A stretch of DNA of 64,000 nucleotides, from positions 124,001 through 188,000 of the forward strand of contig JANQBS010000043.1 in assembly GCA_033085395.1 (NCBI GenBank), in the 5' to 3' direction. This document shows positions 34,515 through 45,673 of this stretch, piece by piece (within the stretch, counting starts at the first letter, position 1; each line of letters begins with the position of its first letter). This stretch comes from Xanthoparmelia taractica. Its lineage: Eukaryota; Ascomycota; Lecanoromycetes; Lecanorales; Parmeliaceae. The translations under genes and the position numbers were made by a program. The notes under the pieces are model-generated. The model had not been told where the DNA came from. It did not search any database and worked only from the letters and a program-made list of their open reading frames with translations.

Positions 34515-36554
34515 CTGGGGTTTTGCGGGTCCTTCACTTCGGTCACTATATGAGCAGTTGAATGGAAAGGCGTCTTTTGGACGATGACCAAGAGGTCTGG
34601 GATATACAGGAGCAAGTTTCACATGTCCGCTTCAAACACAGGTCCAAGACACGACCACCTACCGCGCCATTTGGGTAGCATATCAGCGCGGCTCATCGGC
34701 TATGTTGCTTTTTCGACGCCGCCACCATTTTCATCCCGTCATTAAGGTGTAATACGAACCATGCCGGAGACACGACTATTCCTGGCAATTGCTGGCGGAA
34801 GCACAATGGTCTCCTTCTGAAAAGGTTGCACGTCAATCTAGGCGTCTTGGATACATCCATATTCGCTAATGTAGCTAGAAATTCTGTCCGAATGTTTCCT
34901 GATCTTTGCAGATTTCGATTATGAATAATAATGATAGTACAAGTTCCTAGCTTAGACGCTGGACGGTCCCTATTGCAAACGGCCATGATGAGATGTTCTC
35001 TGTCAAAAACTCTATAATGAAGGCGCTGATTCATCGTCATGTCTTACTCACCTCAAAAGAGAAACGCCTAGAGAGTGGAGCTTCCATCCCATGACACTTT
35101 CCATGCACGCACAGAAGAATCGGTTGAGATCGAATATAGGAGCTTCACTTGAGGTAGATTCTGCTGTAGCTTGATTCGCTATCCATGAGCTTACGACTCC
35201 CCTTATGCCCTTATCATACACCAATGCTCTCCCTAACAAGCAACACTTTTCGCCCTCTCTATCTAGTCATCACCGTCCCTAACACAGGCCCAGCCAACCC
35301 GAAACCACAGACCCTGTTCTCTCCCGCACAAGACTCATCTACCAGCATACCACCGCCACCCTTCATTGGCTCTTGCACCCACGAATTAGTAGTATCCCAC
35401 ATCCTGTCCTTTTCCAATCGAACCCTAGGGAGGGAAGGAAGTGAAAGCCTACATACCTGCAAGAAAAAGTAGATTGAAGCACCCTCCCCACCAGAGTAAT
35501 CGGAATCGAATTGTGCCACCGGCTCCTCCTCGCAGAGGAAAACCGACAGACACGCTGCGTATTGCACTAAAGTGTCACCTGTTCCCCCCAAAAAGGGAAA
35601 AACAGGCACACAATCTTCGCAACGGCTCTCCCATAGGAAAACACCGATTTCCTTTTCCTTAACCCCCCCCCCAAAACCTTTCAGCCGCCCCCCTGTGAAA
35701 GAGGGAAGCGAAAAAGAGCGAGAGAGAGAAAGAGAGAAAGGATATGGGTCCTGCGTTTCTGATGCCAATTGCGACCGCTTTCGCGGCGGACCCTCACGGG
35801 CGGTACAAAATCTTTCACTACCGGTGACGGCAGCGAGAGGTTTGTGTGTGTGGGTGGTGAAGATTACTCCGAATTTCTCATTTGCATTGGAACCAGACTC
35901 GGGTTGAGCGAGGTGGGATACCGTTGGACGGGTATCTTTTTGGGAGCAAAGAAACGCAGCGGTGGTGGTGAGGGTGCTTGAAGGAGGAAGAGAAGATGAG
36001 GCTTCGGGAGTTTATATGCAAGAAGATTCAAAAATGTTAGCGTGGGGCGGATGCTTGCCGCGAAGGCTTGGCAGCTATCTCAAATGGACGCATGTTTAGA
36101 AGTATACTGTTCTTGCTTAGTGGCTGTCACCTTTTCTTGGATTGTTGTGGACGAGTTGTGGAAGGCGTCAGTACACATGGATTTGCCTGCTATGAGACCC
36201 TGTAACTTAACAATTCATACTCTTGATTCTACTAGGTGAGCATGAAATAACCATCTCTCATTGTTCCCCGTATTTACAGCATGGCTGCCAGAACTAAGTC
36301 TCAGTGTCTGGTTTGGTACCTGTACGACTCTCACAGTCCGTATATATGCAGGAGGTTTATATACATGAAAAGCATCCCAATGTATGTCCTGCCAGGCCAT
36401 GAGGCTCAGATGGTATCCTGTCGTGAAGACTCCTACAACACCACGCTAGGACGAGCAGATGCGGAAAGCAGATGGCAAAAATGTTGCTGTTATGAGCAAC
36501 ACAGTCATGACCTAATGCATCAAAAATGTATACATCTCGTTCAATTCAAAGGCT
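34515..36554. other. Intergenic, 2.0 kb, no supported gene
   Basis: Contains homopolymer and GA-rich tracts near 35660-35740. A 169-codon minus-strand frame at 35259-35768 is rich in Ser/Gly/Leu and lacks a domain; I judge it non-coding. No RNA gene seen. Confidence 0.5.
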
Positions 36555-38390
36555 TCACCGAAGAACATCATAATCAGGCATAATGCACATTGGTAGTCCC
36601 TTTGCTTTTGCGCCACGGTTAGAAAGGATGCCGAACCGTAGGAACACCTCGGAGCATGTCACAAAGATCGAAAGCACAATTAGCACAATAATAATCCATG
36701 TTAGACCTGCGACGATATCTGTTAGCTCAAGTCTTGGTCGTCACCATGCTAATTACATCTCCTGGGGAAGAGAGAGCCTTACGAGACATCTTGTTGTCCG
36801 CAATAGAATCTGACAGTATCTCAGCCAGGTCTAGAAAGACCCTACAGCGTTCATTGAGGACCTGAATCCGAGGCTTGATCTCGAGGTATTCCCGGACGGC
36901 ATAGTAGAGAGGATGAAGAGTTGGTTCGCTATCCCAGAAGAAGTTGGGAACGTCAAGCATATTTGAGGACAAGTTGACGTCCACTCGACTCTTGAACAGC
37001 GCCCCTAGTATCTTGATGACTTCCTCCCTTTTCATACCCAGCTTTCCGGTCAGTGCTAATCGCTTTGGTACATGCTGGGCTTCCATCATCTGGTTTGCCA
37101 TCCTCTGCTCGAAGAAGTTTAGCTTTGTACTCTGAGCAATAGCATGCGACATTGCGAGCTTGATCATATGATCTCCACTCCTCAGGGTAATCATGTCGTT
37201 AAAGACCCTCGGCCTCGGTGTTTCTGGCGAGTATTCGAAGTGAAACTCCTCCGTTTCAAAATCCTCTTCTCTCTGGGCGCCATTGACCAATGCAACCCCA
37301 GTCTCCGACTCTGAGAACGTGAGATCTGCCAAGATGTCCTTCTCCTGCCGTTCGGTGAAGTTCCAGAATACTACCACTCCGTAAGAAAAGACGAACATCT
37401 CGGCGAACTTCAGAGCATTGTTTACTACCCTAGATGGACTCGTTGAGCGTGCTGGAGCTTCGCGTTCTCCAGTCCCATTAGGCCTGTAGCCATTGGTGAG
37501 GTGGTCATCTTCCAATCTTTTCGGACTCTCGTCGCCTTCAGGACCTCGTACTCCAAAGCTTTCACCTCCGTCTTCCTCAAAGTAGCCTTCTCCGTAATCA
37601 CGTAATTCGCTCCTCTCGATCTCTTCATCTAGAACTGCTTTCCCACCTGCGCTCTTCAGCACCGGACTGCTCCTGATTCTATAGCCTCCGCTGCCTGGCA
37701 GCAATGGAAGGTGATACACAACGTAGAGGCAGTCATCGTAAAGCTTCGTCCTCGCTGAGTGTCTCCCCTTTAAAAAGCTGGCTGTTCCTTTCAATTTGTA
37801 AGCCTGTGCGGTACAGTACGCCGTCACCCTCGCCAATTTCTCCGCCCTCCTGGCCTTTGGCAATCTTTCGGCGTAGCTCTTCCCCTTCTTGCCTCCTGTT
37901 CTCCTCAAAGTCTCTTCATCATCCTTCGTAGGTAGTGCCTCATTATCCTCATCGTAGTCGGCCTTCTCTTCTATCTCTGCTTCCTGTGTCGCCGTTTCTG
38001 GCAGGAGCACCAATTTCTCGCTCACTTTTGTACTTCGTGCAGGCATTAGTTGGGGCACTAATCGGCCTGCAAGCTTGGGATCCGCTGGTCTGCCAGAAAC
38101 CGTGCGGAGGGCGCGGGGTCGAGCGCTTGGTTGTCGTTGTTGCATGGAGGGGATGTCGGACGCATATTGGAGGACACTATCGACGGTTACGAAGCGGGAA
38201 TTCGGGCGCATGAGCATTTGAGCCGGGCGATTTGGAGGATTGCGCTGTTCTCGCGAATCCGTGACCTGTAGAAAGGGAGACGTGAGCAATCGAGCACCAA
38301 AAGTACATGTCGTTAGTCACTCGTAACTGGGCAGAGACTCACTAAGACTGAAGGACCTCGTTTTGTCGCTGCTTGAGACATTGGATGCAT
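36555..38390 (-). CDS. Rmd1-like DUF155 protein
   Basis: Three exons (38390..38343, 38265..36783, 36718..36555) with introns of 77 and 64 nt give 1,695 nt or 564 aa. The start is MHPMSQAATKRGPSVL, with a second ATG three codons on. A disordered acidic/basic N-terminal third is followed by ARVTAYCTAQAYKLKGTASF, the opening of the DUF155 (RMND1/Sif2/Rmd1) domain. The domain includes EMFVFSYGVVVFWNF, MITLRSGDHMIKLAMSHAIA, and PTLHPLYYAVREYLEIKPRI. Only splicing of the last intron yields the C-terminal membrane anchor (LTWIIIVLIVLSIFVTCSEV), typical of the family. Rmd1 homologues in yeast are needed for sporulation-related steps, and the metazoan member acts in mitochondria. The biochemical role is unknown. 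Confidence 0.9.
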
Positions 38391-38970
38391 TGTCAAGCGG
38401 TCAATGATCGATCGAAGGCGCTGCCAAGAACGAGACGGTCGAGATAAAAGCACGAAGAGCTTGACTTTACTTTATGACCTCTTTTCCGAAAGAAGCTTAG
38501 CTTGCACCGTTACGCCAATAACGTCGGAGAAGCTTTCGAGGTCAACGTAAAACATATCTACATGGACATCATAATACTACATCAATCTCCTTTGCAGTGT
38601 CATCCAAGCTGTTAAAGTCGTCGACATGTACGGAGATGTATCCATCGATGAGCGGGCTTCCTTTGAAAGATCATGTATCATGTACACCACTCTAGCTTCA
38701 TTCAAGGCCACACGGAGGAGAAAGAACAAGTTCTTATCTATGCTATCATGTTTGCTTTGCACTCGGGAATCATAATCTCGCGAATTCTTGCTGCTCGGAT
38801 TTCTAGATGTACCACCTCAATCACAATGGCTGTAAGAGATCCTTGAATATCATATTGGTAGACAACGCACAGACCATTTCACGAGACCTGATGTGGAGAA
38901 CAAGGGAGATCTCGACGATATCAAGAGCCAAATTTATATTGGTTGGTCAATCTAGTTCGCTGAACGTTGC
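38391..38970. other. Intergenic between rad1 and the Rmd1-like gene
   Basis: 580 bp between two minus-strand genes: promoter of the Rmd1-like gene and 3' flank of rad1. No other feature. Confidence 0.55.
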
Positions 38971-40015
38971 TTATTCTGCTTCACCAACCCCGCTCTCCTC
39001 TTCACCTTCGCCATCTTCAGGTAAAAATGGAACAAAACGGAAGTCCACAAAGCTGATACCTCCATTTTCTACCTCAATCATAAATTGTAGGCTCAGTACT
39101 CCCTGTTCGTCACTTCTGATACTTACCTTCGATGCGATGGCCATGGCCCTACTCGCACCTTTGATGAGTGAATACTTGTACGTGTTCACTGTCCTTCTCG
39201 GTACCTGAAATGTTTCAAGCAGTTGGGGATCTTTACTAAATTCGACAGTTGCCGAGCCCAACGGACCACTAGAGGAAAGCGTAAAATATGGCGCCGTAGG
39301 AGAAGAGACGATAGTCAGCCGCGTAGGTGATGTAGATGAGAGCTCGTTGATGGCATCCTGCAACCAGCTTGCCCGCATTATGATTTTCTGTGCTATGGCA
39401 TCTTTCTGTAACGGGATCTCCTCCTGTAACTCAGGCTCGTATGTGACTAGTTTGCACGTTGTCGTCACTCCAGCCTCTTCGAGAATGATGCACAAAGGCT
39501 CGCCCGCAGCAGCATAGCTTAGGCGGCATATACCGTTCATACCTAGTATGCGGTTGTCGAAAGCTCCAGACTGTCCACCGCGCGAAGAGAAGCCGTTGAT
39601 GCCATTGTAATTTGAGTCGCGATTGGACCAGCGATCCTTGTTATCGCTGATCCCGAGTATTTGAAGGGTTTCCAGAAGAGAAGACAGCGATATTTGAAAA
39701 GCAGATGGCTCGAAATCTTCATTGTCTTCGTGAGGAGGAGCAGAACAGGTATATGTAGTGAATAGTGCTTTGTCAAGGAATGCGATACCTAGGCTTTGTT
39801 TAAGTATCTGTGATAGACATGAACTGCCACATCAACTGACCTTGCATTACTTGGGACTCTTCCACTGTGAAGCGCAGCCCTTCCTTCGTGATCTGAACAT
39901 GAGTTTTGGAAACGAAGTTGATACAGCGGAGGAGTTGAAAGAGCTGCCGGGCAGAACCTGAGACTGCACTAAAGAGAGGTGCCGCATTGTCTGCATTGTC
40001 ATTCGTAGAGGCCAT
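38971..40015 (-). CDS. rad1: Checkpoint clamp (9-1-1) subunit Rad1
   Basis: Two exons (40015..39841 and 39788..38971), intron of 52 nt (GTCAGT...CCTAG), giving 993 nt or 330 aa. The N-terminus (LFSAVSGSARQLFQLLRCIN, then VQITKEGLRFTVEESQVMQG) and IAFLDKALFTTYTC are typical of Rad1, as are SLSSLLETLQILG, ICRLSYAAAGEPLCIILEE, LTIVSSPTAPYFTLSSSGPL and the ending FVDFRFVPFLPEDGE. Rad1 (Rec1; yeast Rad17) forms the PCNA-like Rad9-Rad1-Hus1 ring loaded at damaged DNA to activate the ATR/Mec1 checkpoint. It is divergent from gcn5, with about 790 bp between starts. Confidence 0.93.
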
Positions 40016-40804
40016 GCTGCGTTTACTTTCCGGAGCAAACAGGCGGGAACTTGTAGAAATTGGCAGGGACAGAGGACCATCAAGATGTTTGATAGCAAGG
40101 TAGTATGGGTATCAAATTATAGTATTGTACAAAGCCGACATAGCTTCATCTGATGTAGATGTCTTAAAGCTCTTCTCAGACGTAAACGCCTACTGCACAG
40201 ATCATGAACACTGATCCAAAACTGCCAGATGGTCAGATGCATCCTTTGTCGTGGATGCAAGCAAACTTACCCAAAAGCCAGCGATGCAGGCACACCGAGA
40301 AGTGGAATATTCTTAAAAGAGCGGTCTTCTAAGGTGTCAATTCTTTTCTCAACCTCTTTAGCACGACTTCACTTACTCAATCCGAATAGACAAGTCAGAA
40401 CGAAGGCTTAACAATCAGTGATTAATTCGAATGAAGTGAAGAAGTCACCTACCTATTAGCAGGAGAGTAAAGCCCACCAGAAACTGCCTTTCTTTAGGAA
40501 CCAGAGGATAAAACGGGCTGCTAGCTGCTCCCTCCCACACCTCACTCAACGACATTGGCAAGCGCGAGCTCCCGATTGATTGAATATTGAGACAGTATCG
40601 GGCACGATGGTGCGCAAGTTAGTAATTCTGAAGTTGGGAGAGTGATGAAGGATAGCTTTAATTAATAAATATCACAGGACAACTTTACCTTCCAGCGGCT
40701 CTCAGACAAGCGTGCCAAGGCGCACTAGTCCCCGAAGCAGTCCGCGCTTTTGTCTCTGTCGGCAACGTCTTCTCCGCTGACGGCAAATAGGAACACCATG
40801 CAAG
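40016..40804. promoter_or_regulatory. Divergent intergenic region, rad1 / gcn5
   Basis: About 0.79 kb holding both promoters. Short frames inside carry no domain. The gcn5 start is uncertain, so the right limit may shift. Confidence 0.5.
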
Positions 40805-42208
40805 ATGGCGCCGATGATACTCGAGCGTGCGTAAACCCGTTTGGAGAGTAAATGCGAGACTGACGAGTATTCAGACAGCAAGCGGAAAGCCAGCGATCAG
40901 TTGGGCAGTGAAAGCCCAAGCAAGCGTGTCAAGAACTCTCATTCCGAGACAATCACACCAGAAGCCGAGGGGAAACCAAGGGTCGTCCCTTTCCCAGAGA
41001 AGGCAAGTAGGCTTGCGTTTGCTTCATGGGCATCGACGGCATCTGACCAGGAGTGATAGCCGGCTGTCGCCGAGGAGCGCAATGGCGAGATCGAGTTCCG
41101 GGTTGTCAACAACGACAATAGCAGGGAGAGTCTCATCATTTTGACCGGTCTGAAATGCATATTCCAAAAGCAGCTACCCAAGATGCCGAAAGACTACATA
41201 GCTAGATTGGTCTACGATCGTACCCATCTCTCCATAGCTATTGTCAAGAAACCCCTTGAAGTTGTAGGGTACGCTCGAACGTTTCCCGTCTTGGGTCGAT
41301 CGCTGACAGCATCTAGAGGCATCACTTATCGACCGTTTAACTCACGTGAATTCGCCGAAATAGTCTTCTGCGCCATCTCTTCGGATCAGCAGGTCAAGGG
41401 CTATGGCGCGCATCTCATGTCTCACCTAAAAGACTATGTCAAAGCAACCTCACCCATCAAACACTTCTTGACGTACGCGGACAACTACGCAATAGGGTAT
41501 TTCAAGAAGCAGGGCTTCACCAAAGAGATTACTCTCGAAAAACCGATCTGGATGGGATACATCAAAGACTACGAAGGTGGGACCATCATGCAATGTACTA
41601 TGGTCCCTCGTATTCGATACCTCGAAGTCGGTCGAATGCTACTGAAGCAGAAAGAAGCAGTCGCTGCTAAAATCCGTGCATTCTCGAAAAGCCATATAGT
41701 TCACTCCCCACCAAAGGAATGGAAGAACGGCCCCTGCAAGATCGATCCCATGTCAATTCCGGCCATCAAAGCTTCTGGTTGGTCGCCTGACATGGACGAA
41801 CTTGCTCGCCAGCCACGTCACGGACCGAATTACAATCAATTATTGCATTTGCTCAATGATATGCAGAATCACGGCTCCTCTTGGCCCTTCTCGCAGCCTG
41901 TCAATCCAGACGAAGTCGCGGACTACTACGACGTGATCAAGGAGCCTATGGACTTGAGCACGATGGAACAGAAGCACGAGAAAGACTTATACCCAACGCC
42001 AGAAGATTTCATCAAGGACGCGAGGCTCATTTTTGACAACTGTCGGAAGTATAACAATGAGACCACACCGTATGCGAAAAGTGCGAATAAGCTGGAGAAA
42101 TTCATGTGGAGCCAGATCAAGCTGGTTCCGGAATGGTCGGTCAGTATTTCTCCTCAAGTTGCTGCTGCGAATCATATGCTAAAGTTCTTAAAGCATTTAG
42201 CCGAATAG
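40805..42208 (+). CDS. gcn5: Histone acetyltransferase Gcn5 (SAGA)
   Basis: Best model has four exons (40805..40826, 40875..41002, 41060..41268, 41317..42208), 1,251 nt or 416 aa. The GNAT domain is near identical to known Gcn5 (LTGLKCIFQKQLPKMPKDYI, REFAEIVFCAISSDQQVKGY, HLMSHLKDYVK, FLTYADNYAIGYFKKQGFTK). The catalytic Glu lies in FAEIVF, and the acetyl-CoA loop QVKGYGA is present. A C-terminal bromodomain follows (WPFSQPVNPDEVADYYDVIK, PEDFIKDARLIFDNCRKYN). Gcn5 acetylates histone H3 in SAGA/ADA. The second intron uses a GC donor (AAG|GCAAGT) and TAG acceptor; only this keeps the frame. The third (41269..41316, 48 nt) has no stop and is a multiple of three, so an unspliced read would wrongly insert 16 residues into VVGGITYRPF. 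The first exon is short and the start (40805, or 40798 in another frame) is inferred. Confidence 0.92.
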
Positions 42209-42600
42209 TCAAGTTCTACATGATTTGGGACGGGCGTTTAGGGAGTGGAGATGATGACTACGATATACCCAAGGATTGAAAGAAATAGCAGGAGGCGAAT
42301 TGGAGGGCATTGGAACGGCAAATGGAAGGCTTTCCCCTGAGCCCCTAAAAACATTTTGGATTGCATCGCCTCAAGATTTATCCTCAATTCTTGATCATTT
42401 ATACGCAATCATCGTTCCGGCGTCTGGGTGGGCCGTAGGGCCCGAACTTTTCATGAGTTTTTGCCTGGACTCGATCCTGCTTGTCGTCCCACTCAGCTTT
42501 CATCGAGTTGGATGCGTAAGGGCAGATTAGTCTTGGAACCAAAATACCGAGCAAGTCTGGTGAAGCTTCTAGTCTTGGGAGTATATTAGCCAAGGCAGTC
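42209..42600. other. Convergent 3' region, gcn5 / csn7
   Basis: 392 bp between two convergent stops; terminators expected. No other signal. Confidence 0.55.
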
Positions 42601-43477
42601 TCAATTACCACCACCTAATCTCCTGCCAAGTCCACCCAAGAAGTTCCCTCCACCTCTCTTTGCACTCCTCAATCTCCGTCCGCCGTCATCAATGTCCATC
42701 TCGTCCCCCTCCTCTCCACCACCTCTCTTGCCAAATTTGCCTCTTCCATCTTCACTCTCCCCCATCCTCTTGGCTACAGCCTTCTCATGTTCCGTTTCCC
42801 TCTTTTTCTGTTCTTGGGCCTTCCTCCTGATCTCCCGGACCTGTCCCTCGATCTCGCCCAAGACGCTCACGCAGCGACTATCCCAGTCGTCAAGCACCGA
42901 AATCATGCGGGGGACGGAGCCGGGTTTTAAATCTCGTAGAGGGGCGACGGAAGAGACATCAACCCGTTTGGACAAGGTGTCCAGTTTTGCAGTGAGTAGT
43001 CCGGCATAAATAGAGCTTATAACGAGGTCCTCGAGGGCGCGAGTGGTGGGAAGGGAGAGCTCGGAGAGGAGGTGGGCGTATGTGAGGGTGGAAGGGGAGG
43101 TGGAGAGGGAGAGCAGAGTGAGCTGGCGGAGCTTCTGTTCTTGCAGCTCTGAGAGTTTTGGCAGATTCGGGGTATCTGAATAAGAGGAATTAGCACAAGT
43201 GCACTGCGCGAAGAAGACTTTTAGACTGACCCGTGTATTCAGACCATGTCCCCCAAGCAAAGATATGCAAGAGGGTCAGGTAAGGCGCATAGTCGTTTGA
43301 TGCTGTTTGCAGAGCTTGGATGTTTGGTGTGTGGAGAAGCTCGGCGAAGACGAAGGTGTTGGGTGCGGATGTAGCTTGGGTCACGAGGTCGGCCGCTGCT
43401 CGTGGTGAGTTTGCGGATTTGGAGAGGAGAATGTAAGGTTCAAGGGCATTCAAAGCCTTTTGCTGTGACTGGTCCAT
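42601..43477 (-). CDS. csn7: COP9 signalosome subunit 7
   Basis: Two exons (43477..43231 and 43175..42601; intron 55 nt) give 822 nt or 273 aa. It starts MDQSQQKALNALEPYILLSK. FVFAELLHTPNIQALQ and YAPYLTLLHIFAWGTWSEYT form the helical N-terminal part. The PCI region follows (LPKLSELQEQKLRQLTLLSL, TYAHLLSELSLPTTRALEDL, VISSIYAGLLTAKLD, then VDVSSVAPLRDL). The tail is basic and Gly-rich (RSAKRGGGNFLGG). This is the CSN7/CsnG pattern. The COP9 signalosome removes Nedd8 from cullins. In filamentous fungi it governs light response and sexual development. The transposon starts 294 bp upstream of the start codon, in the promoter side. Confidence 0.92.
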
Positions 43478-43770
43478 GGTGGACGATTGATGATGGATGT
43501 TGGGGAAGAGAAAGATTAGAGAATCAGATTTACTGTAGATGTTTGCTCTTGGTGTGACTGGCAAGGACAACACAGCTCAAGAAGATTATCATAGTTATTA
43601 TTATTGTTATTGATGAATTACCAGATGCTTGCACTCGTAGGTCGTAGGGCTGGTGTTTATGAGGTACACTCACTACTTTGCCTTAGCCTTGCCTGTACGA
43701 AGTAAAAGTACTTCCCTTTGGACATGCGGGAGATCGCCGCTTGTACGGTGGTGCCAGTAAAAACAAGGTA

Positions 43771-43839
43771 ACCGTGGCCCCACTATTCGCTTCGCTCATA
43801 GTGGTCCGCAACTCAAATGCGCACCATACTCAAATGCGC
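43771..43839 (+). repeat. Left terminal inverted repeat of the Fot1/pogo element
   Basis: 69 bp, identical to the reverse complement of 45605-45673. Contains CCACTAT...ATAGTGG, an internal hairpin with an 11-nt loop, and two copies of ACTCAAATGCGC 17 bp apart, likely transposase-binding sites. Confidence 0.95.
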
Positions 43840-43848
43840 AAAAATCAA

Positions 43849-45552
43849 TCAATCCTTCTTGATTCTACATATATCTCGTCCCACACTTCGCGTGGCTAGA
43901 AACACGTCCCAATGCGTATGCACAAGCTTCCAGACTCCATGATCCAGCCGTCGAATAAGGCCCTTGACGGCCTTATCAGCCTTTTCTTGTTGAATTTCCT
44001 CAGCCCGAGTAGCTCGCTTCAAGGCCTTCTCCGCCTTTTCCTTAGCTGTTTCTTCATGAAGAGTTAGAGATTTGCGTATTTGATCTACAGACATCCATCC
44101 ACCCTTCTGAGCAACCGTTCCAGCCAGTGTTTTACGTGCTCGTTTAACTACAGCCTCGTTGTGGATGACTTCAAGATCCCGTTCGGCGATTTGTCTCGAA
44201 AATCCATTGGCAATGGATCCCTTGACAAACCTCGCTAATGATCGACGCATGCCCTCAGGAATCACGAATGCTTGTTCCCTAAGTAGTTCTTGAAACCATT
44301 GACCAAACTTGATCACATCTTGGGCCGAATGAGGCGTATTTGCGAGTACAATGGAAGCAGGAGGGGGAGTAGTAGCACGTGGCTGTAGATTTCTAATCTT
44401 TGCCAGCACTACTTCGGGATTGTAGGGCACAAATCCAGTCTTTCGGAAGGCCGATCTGATAGTCGAAGGCGTAAATGTTTGAGATCTCATCCAATTGAAT
44501 GCTGCTAAGAAATCTAGCCTATCAAAATCACTGCTGCCAAGCCGAACAGCGTTATCCACGACCTCGGTATAATAGTGTTTAAATGGCTGAAAGCAGCCCA
44601 CATCTAGTGGCTGAGTGACGTGTGTCGAATGTGGTGGAAGAACAAATAGATCTATCTTCATTTGCTGCGCAAATGTATAGAATTCGTATGTGTAATGAGA
44701 TCCGAAGCCATCCAGGATTAGAACTCTCCACTCTCCTCGTTGATATCGACTGGAATATATGTCAAAATGCAGCAGCCAATCGTATGCTAATCGATCATTC
44801 GAATATCCAGTAGATGAGATCGCTAGAACTGTGTCGTCCGGTAGGTCATTCTTACCCCATTTGTGTAGAATATTAGCGCCTTTCAAGATAACGAACGGAG
44901 GCACACTCCAGCCCCCAGCAGAAATTGCCTCAACAGACGTAATGTAGTCTCGATTATCTGGATCCACGAATCGTAGCGACTTACTCTTATCGAGTGTGAC
45001 CACGCAATGAGCTATTCCACAGCCAATCCGGAAGCCCGTCTCGTCCATATTCCAGATATCTTCATTCTGCACGCCCTTCTCCGCAATTCCACGTTGAAAC
45101 CTCTCGTATGCCTCTTGTATACCCTGAACATCGTGCGCATTCTTACGCTCTGCACTTAGTGGCTTTTGCTTTCGTTTGTGATACTTGGGATAACGTTTTA
45201 AGAATCGTGTGACCCAGTCTTTGCCTAGAGCTTTGGGGGGGGAATCGGGATCTGACGCGATCTTGAGGATGTACTCTGCAGCACCACGAATATGCTTAAG
45301 GCGAACCGAATGCTCAATATGATCTAATCGATCAATATAGTCACATAGCGCTTGTTCTTGAGCTACAGTAAGACGTGTGTGGGTGGGTGTACGAGTACTT
45401 CTCGACGCGTGTCCTTTGAGGCGTAATTGTAGACGTCGGGGTTTGAGGCCATAATGTAGAGCAGCCTTACGAGCACTGGGAAACTTGCCGTCCTTATAGT
45501 CAGATATGGCCCTTTGGATGAGTTCTTCTTGTTTAGAATAGGTTAATTCCAT
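43849..45552 (-). CDS. Fot1/pogo-type transposase (DDE superfamily)
   Basis: Uninterrupted 567-aa frame. The N-terminus has a psq-type helix-turn-helix (SARKAALHYGLKPRRLQLRL) and a CENP-B-like second DNA-binding domain (YIDRLDHIEHSVRLKHIRGA, LGKDWVTRFLKRYP). The catalytic DDE_1 domain follows with acidic residues at about D170 (WNMDETGFRIG), D281 (VLILDGFGSHYTYEF) and D317 (STHVTQPLDVGCFQPFKHYY). There are 35 residues between the last two, that is DD35D. The C-terminal region is Lys/Glu-rich and coiled-coil-like. The protein should cut and paste the flanking repeats in the nucleus. No stop or frameshift is seen, so it may be active. Confidence 0.95.
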   Translation of the reverse strand: MELTYSKQEELIQRAISDYKDGKFPSARKAALHYGLKPRRLQLRLKGHASRSTRTPTHTRLTVAQEQALCDYIDRLDHIEHSVRLKHIRGAAEYILKIASDPDSPPKALGKDWVTRFLKRYPKYHKRKQKPLSAERKNAHDVQGIQEAYERFQRGIAEKGVQNEDIWNMDETGFRIGCGIAHCVVTLDKSKSLRFVDPDNRDYITSVEAISAGGWSVPPFVILKGANILHKWGKNDLPDDTVLAISSTGYSNDRLAYDWLLHFDIYSSRYQRGEWRVLILDGFGSHYTYEFYTFAQQMKIDLFVLPPHSTHVTQPLDVGCFQPFKHYYTEVVDNAVRLGSSDFDRLDFLAAFNWMRSQTFTPSTIRSAFRKTGFVPYNPEVVLAKIRNLQPRATTPPPASIVLANTPHSAQDVIKFGQWFQELLREQAFVIPEGMRRSLARFVKGSIANGFSRQIAERDLEVIHNEAVVKRARKTLAGTVAQKGGWMSVDQIRKSLTLHEETAKEKAEKALKRATRAEEIQQEKADKAVKGLIRRLDHGVWKLVHTHWDVFLATRSVGRDICRIKKD

Positions 45553-45604
45553 GGTGTTGTTGAATAATGAGAGTTGGGATGAAAGGTGTCAAATCGCGAA
45601 AAAC

Positions 45605-45673
45605 GCGCATTTGAGTATGGTGCGCATTTGAGTTGCGGACCACTATGAGCGAAGCGAATAGTGGGGCCACGGT
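45605..45673 (-). repeat. Right terminal inverted repeat of the Fot1/pogo element
   Basis: Exact inverted copy of 43771-43839, ending at TA 45674-45675. Confidence 0.95.

Larger units (their letters stand above)
43771..45673 (-). mobile_element. Complete Fot1/pogo-type (Tc1/mariner superfamily) DNA transposon
   Basis: A 1,903-bp element bounded by 69-bp perfect terminal inverted repeats starting ACCGTGGCCCCACTATTCGC, flanked on both sides by TA (43769-43770 and 45674-45675), the expected target duplication. Nearly the whole interior is one transposase frame on the minus strand, whose stop is about 10 bp from the left repeat and start about 50 bp from the right one. Intact ends and frame indicate recent insertion. 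It lies between csn7 and the copper ATPase gene. Confidence 0.95.

Noticed and set aside
35259..35768. 169-codon open frame on the minus strand
   Set aside because: Low-complexity Ser/Leu/Gly composition, no domain, overlaps homopolymer and GA-rich tracts, no splice partners.
41141..42208. Single long frame reading straight through gcn5 including VVGYARTFPVLGRS...
   Set aside because: The inserted 16 residues break the conserved VVGGITYRPF core; they are a 48-nt in-frame intron with GTACGC and CTAG ends.
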